Below the pieces are notes generated by a model. The model worked only from the letters and a program-made list of their open reading frames with translations. It did no database searches and was not told where the DNA came from. This document shows, piece after piece, positions 26,103 through 34,133 of a stretch of 64,000 bases of DNA. The stretch comes from Nocardioides sp. Arc9.136. GTDB lineage: Bacteria; Actinomycetota; Actinomycetes; Propionibacteriales; Nocardioidaceae. The DNA lies in NCBI RefSeq assembly GCF_030506255.1, contig NZ_CP113431.1:1116001-1180000 (forward strand), read 5' to 3'. How positions within the stretch are numbered: position 1 is the stretch's first letter; each line of letters starts with the position of its first letter. Made by a program: the position numbers and the translations under genes.

Positions 26103-28157
26103 GTGCCACACCAACGGTCCGACCAGGCCACCCATCCCGTGACGTCCGTGGTGGCGGGTCGGCGTACCGCCTGGCTCTTCGCGTTCCTGCCGCTCGTCGC
26201 CGCCGTGCTGGGCATGGTGCTGCTCGGCGAGGGCGAGCGCGCCCAGCAGCCCACCGACCAGATCCCCCGCGGGCTGGACTCCACGCTGGCGACCGAGCTC
26301 GAGCAGCGGCTGCCCGACGAGGGTTCCGACACCGCGGTGGTCGTCTGGACGGCCGGCGAGGGGAGGATCGACCGCGGCGCCGTCGGGGAGCTCCGCTCGG
26401 TGGCCGAGGACCTCGACGCCCTCGGCGGCGGACCCGAGGGGCCGGTCTCGGTCGCGGAGGACGGCACCGCGGCGATCGCGATCGTCCAGGTGGGCTCCGG
26501 GTCGGCGAGCGACGTCGCCGCGGAGGTCGAGGACCTGCGGGACCGGCTCGACGAGGCGGCCCCCGACGGCACCACGGCCCAGGTGACCGGCCCGGCGGCG
26601 GTCCAGGCCGACCTCGCGGCCGTCTTCGACGGGGCGAACTTCCGGCTGCTCGCCGTCACCGCGGCGGTCGTGGCGCTGCTGCTCGTCATCACCTACCGCA
26701 GTCCCGTCCTCTGGATCGTCCCGCTGCTCGTGGTCGGCATCGCGGACCGCTTCTCCGCGGTCGCCTCGACCCAGGTCATGGCCGCCCTCGACGTCGCGTG
26801 GGACGAGTCGACCGTCGGCATCCTGTCAGTGCTGGTCTTCGGCGCCGGCACCAACTACGCCCTGCTGCTGATCTCGCGCTACCGCGACGAGCTGCGGCAC
26901 GTCGAGGACCGGTACGACGCCATGGCCAAGGCCCTCGCCCGGACGGCGGAGGCGGTGCTCGCCAGCGCGACGACGGTGGTGCTCGGCCTGCTCACCCTGC
27001 TGCTCTCCGTCGTGCCGACGACCCGCGGGCTCGGGCTGGCCTGCGCCATCGGCATCGTGGTCGCGGCGTTCTTCGCCCTCGTGGTGCTCCCGGCCGTGCT
27101 GGTGCTGTGCGGTCGCTGGATCTTCTGGCCCCAGGTGCCGCGCACCGGCCAGGCCGCGCTCGTCGACACCAACACCTTCTGGCACCGGATCGGCTCGCGG
27201 GTCGCGCGGCGCCCGGCCGCCTTCGCCACCGGCACGGTCGCGGTCCTGGCGGTCCTCACCGTCGGGCTGTTCGGGATCAGCACCGGTCTCGACCAGGACG
27301 AGCAGTTCCTCGACGAGCCCGAGGCGATCTCGGCCTCGACCCGTCTCGCCGAGTCCTTCCCCGCCGGCCTCACCGATCCCACCCGGGTGATCACGACGGC
27401 CGACCCGCGGGAGGTCGCCCAGGCGGTCGAGGGTGCCTCCGGCGTCGCCTCCGTGCGGCCGGGTCCCGAGGGCGACGGCGTCGCCCAGCTCGACGTCGTG
27501 CTCGAGGGGGCGCCCGGGTCGGCGGAGGCCGAGGACGCCATCGCCTCGATCCGCGAGGAGGTCGACGGCCTCGGCGACACCCACGTCGGCGGCACGGAGG
27601 CCTCCGCGATCGACGCCCGCGAGGGTGCCGCGCGCGACCGGCTCGTGATCCTGCCGCTCATCCTGGGCCTCGTGCTCGGGGCGCTGCTGCTGCTCCTGCG
27701 CTCGGTCGTGGCGCCGCTGGTCCTCGTCGCCACCGTCCTCGCGACGTACGCCGCGTCGATGGGCGCCGCCTGGTGGCTGTTCACCGGTCCGCTCGGGTTC
27801 TCCGCGCTCGACGAGTCGGTGCCGCTCCTGGCGTTCCTGTTCCTGGTGGCGCTCGGCGTGGACTACAACATCTTCCTCGTCACCCGCGCCCGCGAGGAGG
27901 CCCGCGAGCACGGCTCGCGCGACGGCATGCTCCGCGCCCTGACCGCCACCGGCGGCGTGATCACCAGCGCCGGCATCCTGCTCGCGGCGGTGTTCGCCGT
28001 GCTCGGCGTCCTGCCGCTCGTGGTGCTCGCCCAGCTCGGCACGATCATCTGCATCGGCGTGCTGCTGGACACCCTGATCGTGCGCACCGTGCTCGTCCCT
28101 GCCGCCGCCCTGCTCCTCGGCGACCGGTTCTGGTGGCCGCGGAAGGTGTCCGCCTGA
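26103..28157 (+). CDS. MMPL family RND transporter
   Basis: A 684-residue polytopic membrane protein with about 12 helices in the RND/MMPL pattern. Helix 1 (about 22-42) is followed by an extracellular domain, a five-helix block containing the proton-relay-type GAGTNYALLLISRYRDEL motif, a second extracellular domain (about 395-510) and a C-terminal block with ALGVDYNIFLVTRAREEAREH. Substrates in the family include lipids and drugs. The GTG start follows GCAGGAGC. Control by the divergent MarR protein suggests an inducible efflux role. Confidence 0.92.
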   Translation: MPHQRSDQATHPVTSVVAGRRTAWLFAFLPLVAAVLGMVLLGEGERAQQPTDQIPRGLDSTLATELEQRLPDEGSDTAVVVWTAGEGRIDRGAVGELRSVAEDLDALGGGPEGPVSVAEDGTAAIAIVQVGSGSASDVAAEVEDLRDRLDEAAPDGTTAQVTGPAAVQADLAAVFDGANFRLLAVTAAVVALLLVITYRSPVLWIVPLLVVGIADRFSAVASTQVMAALDVAWDESTVGILSVLVFGAGTNYALLLISRYRDELRHVEDRYDAMAKALARTAEAVLASATTVVLGLLTLLLSVVPTTRGLGLACAIGIVVAAFFALVVLPAVLVLCGRWIFWPQVPRTGQAALVDTNTFWHRIGSRVARRPAAFATGTVAVLAVLTVGLFGISTGLDQDEQFLDEPEAISASTRLAESFPAGLTDPTRVITTADPREVAQAVEGASGVASVRPGPEGDGVAQLDVVLEGAPGSAEAEDAIASIREEVDGLGDTHVGGTEASAIDAREGAARDRLVILPLILGLVLGALLLLLRSVVAPLVLVATVLATYAASMGAAWWLFTGPLGFSALDESVPLLAFLFLVALGVDYNIFLVTRAREEAREHGSRDGMLRALTATGGVITSAGILLAAVFAVLGVLPLVVLAQLGTIICIGVLLDTLIVRTVLVPAAALLLGDRFWWPRKVSA

Positions 28158-28174
28158 GCCGGGGTGGGGCTGTC

Positions 28175-28341
28175 GGAATCCCCGGGGCCCCGGGGATTCC
28201 GGCACTTCTCAGGGGTTGCAACCCCTGGGAAGCGCCGGTTTCGCCTGAGGAGTCGGCGGGCGCGGGGGCGCGGGCGCCTGCAGGAGTCCCCGGTTCACCG
28301 GGGACTCCCACGCTTACCGGGGTAGATCTGCCCCGGTAAGC
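28175..28341. repeat. Cluster of four palindromes; copy 1 of a dispersed repeat
   Basis: Four hairpins fill the gap between the convergent MMPL and OMT genes. (a) 28175-28200 is a perfect 26-base palindrome with GGAATCCCCGGGG arms. (b) 28199-28238 has CTTCTCAGGGG/CCCCTGGGAAG arms around TTGCAA, with outer CCGGC/GCCGG. (c) 28283-28308 has GGAGTCCCCGG arms. (d) 28312-28341 has GCTTACCGGGG arms around an AGATCT core. Elements c and d recur in inverse orientation at 39588-39646. They could act as bidirectional terminators or REP-like elements. A further direct repeat of GTCGACAGGC sits at 28378 and 28402. Confidence 0.75.
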
Positions 28342-28424
28342 ACCGGACTACCCCGGTATGCCGGCGCGTCCGGCCCCGTCGACAGGCGCCGCGACAGGCC
28401 CGTCGACAGGCCCCGCGGCACGGC

Positions 28425-29081
28425 TCAGTCGGACTCGGGGTTCCAGGTCTTCTTGGCGACGAGCAGGCCGTCGCCGACCGGCAGCAGGACGCTGACCAGG
28501 TCGGGGTGCTCGGCGACGGTGCGGCCGAGGTCGCGGACAGCGACGGTCTCCTCGTCGCGCTGGGCGGGGTCGGCCACCCGGTCGTGCCACAGCGCGTTGT
28601 CGAAGGCCACCACGCCGCCGGGCCGCAGCAGCCGCAGCGCCTCGTCGAGGTACGCGGCGTACTCCCGCTTGTCGCCGTCGCAGAAGACCAGGTCGTAGTG
28701 GCCGTCGGTGAGGCGGGGGAGCACGTCGAGCGCGGCACCCGAGATCGTGCGGGCGCGCTGGCTGGCGATGCCGGCCTCGTTGAAGGACTGGCGGGCGAGC
28801 CGCTGGTGCTCGGTCTCGATGTCGACGGTGGTCAGGACGCCGTCGCCACGCATGCCGCGCAGCAGCCAGAGGCCGGAGACCCCGGTGCCCGTGCCGATCT
28901 CGACCACCGCTCGGGCGTCCAGCACCGAGGCGAGGAAGCGCAGCGCGGCGCCGCCCCCGGGGCCGATCGAGACCACGCCCACCTCCTGGGCGCGGGCGCG
29001 CGCGGCGGCGAGGACCTCGTCCTCGGCCACGAACTCCTCGGCATAGCTCCAGCTGGCAGCACTCACCGGCGTCGTCGTCAC
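28425..29081 (-). CDS. SAM-dependent O-methyltransferase (Rv1220c-like)
   Basis: A 218-residue class I methyltransferase of the O-methyltransferase family 3 (catechol/caffeoyl-CoA type). SAM-binding motif I is VVEIGTGTGVSGLWLL, motif II has the acidic VDIE, and VFCDGDKREYAAYLDEAL holds the metal-binding Asp residues. Position divergent from sigE matches Rv1220c in mycobacteria. Substrate is unknown. The GTG start is 6 bases behind a TAGGTT box, so the mRNA is probably leaderless. Confidence 0.92.
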   Translation of the reverse strand: MTTTPVSAASWSYAEEFVAEDEVLAAARARAQEVGVVSIGPGGGAALRFLASVLDARAVVEIGTGTGVSGLWLLRGMRGDGVLTTVDIETEHQRLARQSFNEAGIASQRARTISGAALDVLPRLTDGHYDLVFCDGDKREYAAYLDEALRLLRPGGVVAFDNALWHDRVADPAQRDEETVAVRDLGRTVAEHPDLVSVLLPVGDGLLVAKKTWNPESD

Positions 29082-29120
29082 CTGCTGAACCTATCGCGCC
29101 CGCGCCCCGGGCATCACCCG

Positions 29121-29146
29121 GGAACACCGGCGCGCCCCCACCCGTT
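29121..29146 (+). promoter_or_regulatory. sigE: ECF-type (SigE/SigH-like) promoter of sigE
   Basis: GGAAC at 29121-29125 and GTT at 29144-29146 are separated by exactly 18 bases. This matches the GGAAY-N18-GTT pattern of actinobacterial SigE/SigH/SigR promoters, so sigE probably activates itself. The GTT lies in the loop of a CCCCACC/GGTGGGG hairpin (29136-29153). Confidence 0.7.
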
Positions 29147-29238
29147 GGTGGGGACGTGGGCCACCGGGCTCACAGGGATCTCTCAGCGATCGCACCTACG
29201 GTGAGGGGAACGCAGTGGTCTGGTGGAGAGGGACCGTC

Positions 29239-29856
29239 ATGGACGAGCGCGGCGCACAGCCCGAGGCAGCACCGGGGGCGACCCCCGGGGTGCCGACCTG
29301 GGACGAGGTCGTCGAGCAGCACTCCGACCGCGTCTACCGCCTGGCCTACCGCCTGACGGGCAACCGCCACGACGCCGAGGACCTCACCCAGGAGGTCTTC
29401 GTCCGGGTCTTCCGCTCGCTGTCGGGCTACACCCCCGGGACGTTCGAGGGCTGGCTGCACCGGATCACCACGAACCTCTTCCTCGACCAGGCGCGCCGCA
29501 AGCAGCGGATCCGCTTCGACGCCCTCTCCGACGAGCGGGCCGACCGGCTGACGAGCCCGGCGCCGGCGCCGGAGGCGGCGTACGCCGACCAGCGCTTCGA
29601 CGACGACGTGGAGCGGGCGCTGGCCACGCTGCCGCCCGACTTCCGGGCGGCCGTGGTGCTCTGCGACGTCGAGGGGCTCTCTTACGAGGAGATCGCCGAG
29701 ATCCTCGGCGCCAAGCTCGGCACCGTCCGCTCCCGCATCCACCGCGGTCGCGCCATGCTCCGCAAGGCGCTGGCCCACCGCGCGCCGACCGACGGGCGCG
29801 AGCGCTACTCCGGCCCGGTCGGCCACGACACGCTCGTCCCGGGCGGTGAGCGGTGA
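29239..29856 (+). CDS. sigE: ECF RNA polymerase sigma factor SigE
   Basis: A 205-residue ECF sigma factor. Region 2 is [33 protein letters not shown], and region 4 is [41 protein letters not shown]. Identity as SigE is based on gene order: divergent Rv1220c-like OMT upstream, then a ZAS anti-sigma factor and HtrA downstream. In mycobacteria SigE drives the envelope- and surface-stress response. ATG at 29239 is preceded by GGAGAGG, which decides it over the upstream GTG at 29215. Confidence 0.93.
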   Translation: MDERGAQPEAAPGATPGVPTWDEVVEQHSDRVYRLAYRLTGNRHDAEDLTQEVFVRVFRSLSGYTPGTFEGWLHRITTNLFLDQARRKQRIRFDALSDERADRLTSPAPAPEAAYADQRFDDDVERALATLPPDFRAAVVLCDVEGLSYEEIAEILGAKLGTVRSRIHRGRAMLRKALAHRAPTDGRERYSGPVGHDTLVPGGER

Positions 29857-30338
29857 TGGGTCACCTCGGGGCGAAGGTGAGCGCGCTGCTCGACGGCCAG
29901 CTGGACGCGGCCGAGACCGAGCGCGCCTGGGCGCACGTCCACAGCTGCCACACCTGCCGCGACCTCGTCGAGCGTGAGGGCTGGGTGAAGACCCGGCTCC
30001 TCGGACTCTCGATGGGCGACTGCGGCGGCGCGCCGGACCACCTCAAGGGCGCGCTGCGCTGCGGCCCCGCCGGCCCGCCGGCGCTGCCGCCCGGCGACGT
30101 CTACCTGGCCCTGGCGGTCGACCGCGAGCAGCACCGCGGCCGGCGTACGGCGGGTCTCGTGGCGATCGGCGGCGGTGCCGTCGGCGCGGCGGTGATGGGC
30201 GTCATCGCGCTCGGGGCGGCCCCGGCCGACGCGCCCCCGGTCGACCGGCGCACCCCGGTCACCCAGATCAGCTACCCGAGCTCTCCCACCCCCACGCCGA
30301 CCCCCACGCCGGGGCCCTCGTCCCTGCGCCGCCCCTGA
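29853..30338 (+). CDS. rseA: Zinc-finger anti-sigma factor (RseA-like)
   Basis: About 161 residues, starting at GTG 29853 or the adjacent ATG 29856, both overlapping the sigE stop. The N-terminal domain carries the ZAS motif H-x3-C-x2-C (His27, Cys31, Cys34 counted from the ATG), which binds zinc and clamps the sigma factor. One transmembrane helix (about 103-125) and a short Pro/Thr-rich extracytoplasmic tail follow. It should hold SigE inactive until proteolysis or redox change. It differs from mycobacterial RseA by the clear C-terminal helix. Confidence 0.9.
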   Translation: MMGHLGAKVSALLDGQLDAAETERAWAHVHSCHTCRDLVEREGWVKTRLLGLSMGDCGGAPDHLKGALRCGPAGPPALPPGDVYLALAVDREQHRGRRTAGLVAIGGGAVGAAVMGVIALGAAPADAPPVDRRTPVTQISYPSSPTPTPTPTPGPSSLRRP

Positions 30339-30375
30339 GGCCGCGGCCCGCCGCTGACCAGCCGCCCGTCATGAT

Positions 30376-31770
30376 GTGGACGTGAACGACGAGCAGTCCG
30401 GCCCCGACGGCACCGAGGAGACCCAGCCGCTGGGTCCCGCGCCGTCGGCGGCCTCCCAGCCGGCCTCCCAGTCGGCTCCGCAGGCCGGTCCGCAGGCCGG
30501 AGCCGGGGACTCGTGGGTCCCGCCGACCAGCCAGCCGCGGCCGATGCAGTGGGGCGGGACCCAGCCCTCCCCCCAGCAGCAGCCCCAGCCCTACCCGCAG
30601 GCGTACGGCCAGCCCTTCCCGCAGCCGTACCCGCAGGGGCAGCGCCCCGCGCCGCCCCGCGGCCGCGTGCCGGGATGGATCTGGCCCGTCGTCGCGGCCG
30701 TGGCCCTGGTCGTGGGACTCATCGGCGGCGTCGCCGGCGGTGCGGCGTACCAGGAGCTGCAGGACCGCTCCGGATCCGACCTCGTGGGCGCCGGGCTGAG
30801 CGAGGACGACGTGCGCACCGAGGCGCCGATCGAGGTCGAGGAGGGCTCGGTCGCCGCGGTGGCCCAGGAGCTGCTGCCGAGCACCGTGCAGATCTCCGCG
30901 GAGTTCGAGGGAGAGGCGAACGGCGCGACGGGATCGGGCTTCGTGCTGGACGCCCGCGGGCACGTCGTCACCAACAACCACGTCGTCGCCGACGCGGCCG
31001 GGTCCGGTGGCGCGATCGAGATCGTCGACCAGGACGGCAACCGGTACGAGGCCGAGGTCGTCGGGCGCAGCCCGGTCTACGACCTCGCGGTGCTCTACGC
31101 CGCGGAGATCGAGGAGAAGAAGCCCGCTGCGCTCGGAGCGTCCACCGCCCTGCGGGTCGGCGAGGGCGTCGTGGCGATCGGGTCCCCGCTCGGGCTCAGC
31201 TCGACGGTCACCGCCGGCATCGTGAGCGCCCTCAAGCGGCCGGTCACCACCGGGGACTCCGCCAACGACTCCTCCTACATCAACGCGGTCCAGACCGACG
31301 CGGCGATCAACCCGGGCAACTCCGGGGGACCGCTGGTCAACCTCCGCGGCCAGGTCGTCGGGGTCAACTCCGCGATCGCCACCACCGGCGGCGGCATGCT
31401 CGGCGGCGGGGAGTCGGGCAACATCGGCGTCGGCTTCGCGATCCCGATCGAGCAGGTGCGGATCACCGCCGACCAGATCCTGCGCACCGGCAAGGCCAGC
31501 TACCCCGTCATCGGCGCGCAGGTCCAGACCGGTCAGCGCGACGGCACCGGCGCGGAGATCGACGAGGTCATCGAGGGGACGCCGGCCGCCGAGGCAGGCC
31601 TCGAGGCGGGCGACGTCATCGTCGCCGTGGACGGCGAGCGGGTCACCGACGGCATCGCGCTGATCGTCTCGATCCGCACCCACCAGCCCGGCGAGACGAT
31701 CGAGTTCACGATCCGGCGCGACGGCGACGAGCGCGACGTCGAGATCACGCTCGGCTCCGAGACCGGCTGA
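30376..31770 (+). CDS. htrA: HtrA-like membrane-anchored serine protease with PDZ domain
   Basis: A 464-residue protein: a Gln/Pro-rich disordered cytoplasmic segment (1-98), one transmembrane helix (99-121), a trypsin-like domain and a C-terminal PDZ domain (about 365-460). The triad is His202 (NNHVV), Asp236 (YDLAV) and Ser316 (GNSGGPL). It is an envelope protein-quality protease, encoded behind sigE and its anti-sigma factor and so probably part of that regulon. GTG at 30376 or 30382 may be used. The tatB gene that follows htrA in mycobacteria is absent here. Confidence 0.93.
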   Translation: MDVNDEQSGPDGTEETQPLGPAPSAASQPASQSAPQAGPQAGAGDSWVPPTSQPRPMQWGGTQPSPQQQPQPYPQAYGQPFPQPYPQGQRPAPPRGRVPGWIWPVVAAVALVVGLIGGVAGGAAYQELQDRSGSDLVGAGLSEDDVRTEAPIEVEEGSVAAVAQELLPSTVQISAEFEGEANGATGSGFVLDARGHVVTNNHVVADAAGSGGAIEIVDQDGNRYEAEVVGRSPVYDLAVLYAAEIEEKKPAALGASTALRVGEGVVAIGSPLGLSSTVTAGIVSALKRPVTTGDSANDSSYINAVQTDAAINPGNSGGPLVNLRGQVVGVNSAIATTGGGMLGGGESGNIGVGFAIPIEQVRITADQILRTGKASYPVIGAQVQTGQRDGTGAEIDEVIEGTPAAEAGLEAGDVIVAVDGERVTDGIALIVSIRTHQPGETIEFTIRRDGDERDVEITLGSETG

Positions 31771-31775
31771 GCGCC

Positions 31776-31798
31776 GGCCCGCGCGCACGCCGCGGGCC
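31776..31798. terminator. Hairpin terminator between htrA and HTH gene
   Basis: An 8-bp stem GGCCCGCG/CGCGGGCC with a 7-base loop lies 5 bases after the htrA stop and 11 bases before the convergent HTH gene's stop. No U-tract is present. Confidence 0.55.
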
Positions 31799-31809
31799 CG
31801 CTGCGGCGG

Positions 31810-32049
31810 TCACTCCGGGCGGGGCTCCGCCTCCACGTAGGGGTGCTCGTCGACGAAGGTGCGGGTCTGGTCGTACATCCGCTGGATGAAGTCCTCCAGC
31901 TGGCTGGACTCCACCCGCCACTGGCCGCGCCCGCCGATCTTGATGGCCGGGAGCTCGCCGCGTCGCACCAGGGCGTACACCTGCGCGCTCGAGGTGTTGA
32001 GCACCTCGGCGACGTCGGCGAGCGTGAGGAAGCGAGGCGTACCGGCCAT
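31810..32049 (-). CDS. Excisionase/MerR-like helix-turn-helix protein
   Basis: A 79-residue DNA-binding protein of the HTH_17 type: FLTLADVAEVLNTSSAQVYALVRRGELPAIKIGGRGQWRVESSQLEDFIQRMYD. An acidic C-terminal tail follows. The fold is shared by phage excisionases and by chromosomal regulators such as BldC. With no integrase, att site or phage gene nearby, a chromosomal regulator is the better reading. ATG start; CACCAT 6 bases upstream may be its -10 box. Confidence 0.85.
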   Translation of the reverse strand: MAGTPRFLTLADVAEVLNTSSAQVYALVRRGELPAIKIGGRGQWRVESSQLEDFIQRMYDQTRTFVDEHPYVEAEPRPE

Positions 32050-32142
32050 GGGGCCATGGTGGCACCTCGCGCCACCGCGCCCCGCCGGCGCCCCGCCGCC
32101 TGTGGATGACGGGGTGACGAGGAGCGCCCGGATCTGCAGACT

Positions 32143-32796
32143 GTGCCCGTGGCCAGCGATCAGGGGAACTCCGCCGCGCCGCCCGCAGCGACCCGCACGG
32201 GGTCGCCGGGCTGGCGCGACCCCCGGTTGTGGATCGGCGTCCTCATCGTGGCCGGGTCGGTCGTCCTGGGCGCCCGGCTGCTCGAGAGCGCCGACGACAC
32301 CGTCCAGGTCTGGGCGGTCGGGGCGGACCTGGGCGCCGGCGACGTGGTCTCGGAGTCCGACCTGGTGGCCGAGCGGGTGCGCTTCGCGGACCCCTCCGCC
32401 GTCGAGCGCTACTTCACCGTCGACGAGCAGCTCCCGGCCGACCTGGCGCTGCTGCGCGGTGTCGGGTCGGGCGAGCTGCTGCCGCGGGCCGCGGTCGGCT
32501 CGGTCGAGGACACCGGCACCGTGTCGGTCCCGCTCGCGGTGGACGCCGAGCTGGTGCCGCCCGCGGTCGACGACGGCTCGGTCGTCGACGTCTACCTCGG
32601 GGGCACCGCGGGCACGCCCGACGGGCCCGCGCTCGACGACGTCGTGGTCGTCGACGCCCCCGGCCTCGACGACGGCTTCGGGACGACCGGGAAGCGGCAG
32701 CTGGTGGTCGCGGTGCCCGAGGACCTCGCCGAGGACTTCTTCGCCCGGCTGTCCCGGGTGGAGAACGCGGTCACGACCGTCGCGCAGGTCTCGTGA
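32143..32796 (+). CDS. SAF-domain (CpaB/RcpC-like) membrane protein
   Basis: About 217 residues from GTG 32143, or 215 from GTG 32149, which has CAGACT 6 bases upstream. One transmembrane helix (about 27-45) is followed by a SAF domain (VGADLGAGDVVSESDLVAERVRF), with ELLPRAAVGS and VSVPLAVDAELVPPAVDDGSVVDVY as in the pilus-assembly protein CpaB/RcpC. It is translationally coupled to a CpaE-like ATPase (GTGA overlap). The other tad/flp pilus genes are not in the window, so the pair may be part of a dispersed set or serve another envelope job. Confidence 0.82.
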   Translation: MPVASDQGNSAAPPAATRTGSPGWRDPRLWIGVLIVAGSVVLGARLLESADDTVQVWAVGADLGAGDVVSESDLVAERVRFADPSAVERYFTVDEQLPADLALLRGVGSGELLPRAAVGSVEDTGTVSVPLAVDAELVPPAVDDGSVVDVYLGGTAGTPDGPALDDVVVVDAPGLDDGFGTTGKRQLVVAVPEDLAEDFFARLSRVENAVTTVAQVS

Positions 32797-34133
32797 ACCC
32801 CGTCGTCGTCCTGCTGGTCGCGGCCGGCGCCGCGTGGGAGTCCGAGGCGCTGACCCGCATCGACGGTCGGCGTGACGTGGTCGTGCTCAAGCGGTGCGTG
32901 GACGTCGACGACCTGCTCGCCGCCGCGTCGGCGGGCCAGGCGGACGTCGCGGTCGTCGGCATCGACGCACCCGGCCTCGACGCCGCCGCGGTGGACCACC
33001 TGCGGCACCACGGGGTGCAACCGGTCGCGGTCGTGCCGTCGGACGCGGTGGACGCCGGCCGCCTGCGGGCCTCCCGGATCGGCATCCCGGGCGTGGTCGG
33101 CGAGGCCGCCCTGCACCTGCTGCCCGACGCCGTCGTCGCGGCGGTCTCCACCCCCGACGCCCCGCCCACCGTCCCCCGCGGGGCGGCGGGCACGCCGCTG
33201 GGCGAGCCGGTCGTCCCCGGAGCGGGGTCCTCCGGCCCCCGGGGCCGGACGGTGGTGGTGTGGGGACCGGCCGGGGCACCGGGCCGGACCACGCTGGCCG
33301 CGGCCGTCGCCGCCGAGCTGGCCGCCCGACGGCGCCGTACGGTCCTGGTCGACGCCGACCCGTACGGCGGGACCGTCGCCCAGCAGCTCGGCATCCTCGA
33401 CGAGGTCTCGGGGCTCCTGTCGGCGGCGCGGCTGGCGACCGCGGGCACCCTCGCCGAGGGGTTCACTGCGGTCCAGCGCGCCCTGGACCAGCACCTCAGC
33501 GTGGTCACGGGCCTCCCGCGGGCCGACCGGTGGGCGGAGGTGCGCGCCGGCGCGCTCGACCACCTGCTCGAGGTGGCCCGCGACCAGGGCGACACGGTGG
33601 TCGACACCGGGCCCAGCCTCGAGGAGGACGGGCTCGACCCGGGGCGCCCGGGACGCAACCGGCTCACCCTCGAGGCGGTCGGCGCGGCCGACGAGCTGCT
33701 CGTGGTCGGGACGGCCGACCCCATCGGTCTCTCGCGCCTCGCGCGCGGGCTCGTCGAGCTGGCGGAGGTGACCGGCGGGATGCCGGTGCGGGTGGTGGTC
33801 AACCGGATGCGTCCGACGCTCGGGTGGTCGGAGAAGGACGTCGCGGGGATGGTGGCCGGCTTCGGACGGGTGGCCTCGTTGCACTTCGTCCCCGACGACC
33901 GCGCCGGCGTGGACCGCGCGGTGGTGGCCGGCCGGACGCTGCTGGAGTCGGGCGGGTCCCCGGTCACCCGTGCGGTGGCGGCCGTCGTGGACAGCCTGCA
34001 CCCGCCGGCGTTGCCGGTCCCGGGGACCGGGGCGCCGCCGGCGCGCTCCACGCCGGCGCGCTCCACGCCGGCCGGGCGGCGGCCCGGCCGGGGGCTCAGG
34101 CGGCGAACAGCAGGTAGAGACCACCGACGGTGA
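32793..34133 (+). CDS. CpaE/TadZ-like ParA-family protein with altered Walker A
   Basis: A 446-residue protein. Residues 1-115 look like a degenerate receiver-like domain, typical of CpaE/TadZ. A MinD/ParA-like domain follows, with the P-loop region WGPAGAPGRTT (157-167), the DADPYGG switch (187-193) and a later VVNRMRPTLGWSEKD. The deviant Walker A of this family should read KGGxGKT. Here the signature Lys is absent and the catalytic Lys is Arg166, so ATP hydrolysis may be lost. The C-terminus contains a 15-bp tandem repeat (34041-34070) encoding ARSTP twice. The 3' end overlaps the convergent gene by 38 bases. Confidence 0.8.
   Translation: MNPVVVLLVAAGAAWESEALTRIDGRRDVVVLKRCVDVDDLLAAASAGQADVAVVGIDAPGLDAAAVDHLRHHGVQPVAVVPSDAVDAGRLRASRIGIPGVVGEAALHLLPDAVVAAVSTPDAPPTVPRGAAGTPLGEPVVPGAGSSGPRGRTVVVWGPAGAPGRTTLAAAVAAELAARRRRTVLVDADPYGGTVAQQLGILDEVSGLLSAARLATAGTLAEGFTAVQRALDQHLSVVTGLPRADRWAEVRAGALDHLLEVARDQGDTVVDTGPSLEEDGLDPGRPGRNRLTLEAVGAADELLVVGTADPIGLSRLARGLVELAEVTGGMPVRVVVNRMRPTLGWSEKDVAGMVAGFGRVASLHFVPDDRAGVDRAVVAGRTLLESGGSPVTRAVAAVVDSLHPPALPVPGTGAPPARSTPARSTPAGRRPGRGLRRRTAGRDHRR

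Noticed and set aside
28175..28341. CRISPR array
   Set aside because: The palindromes differ from each other and are not separated by uniform spacers; no cas genes are present.
31810..32049. Phage excisionase implying an integrated element
   Set aside because: No integrase, attachment-site repeat, phage gene or composition change is near; BldC-like chromosomal regulators share this fold.
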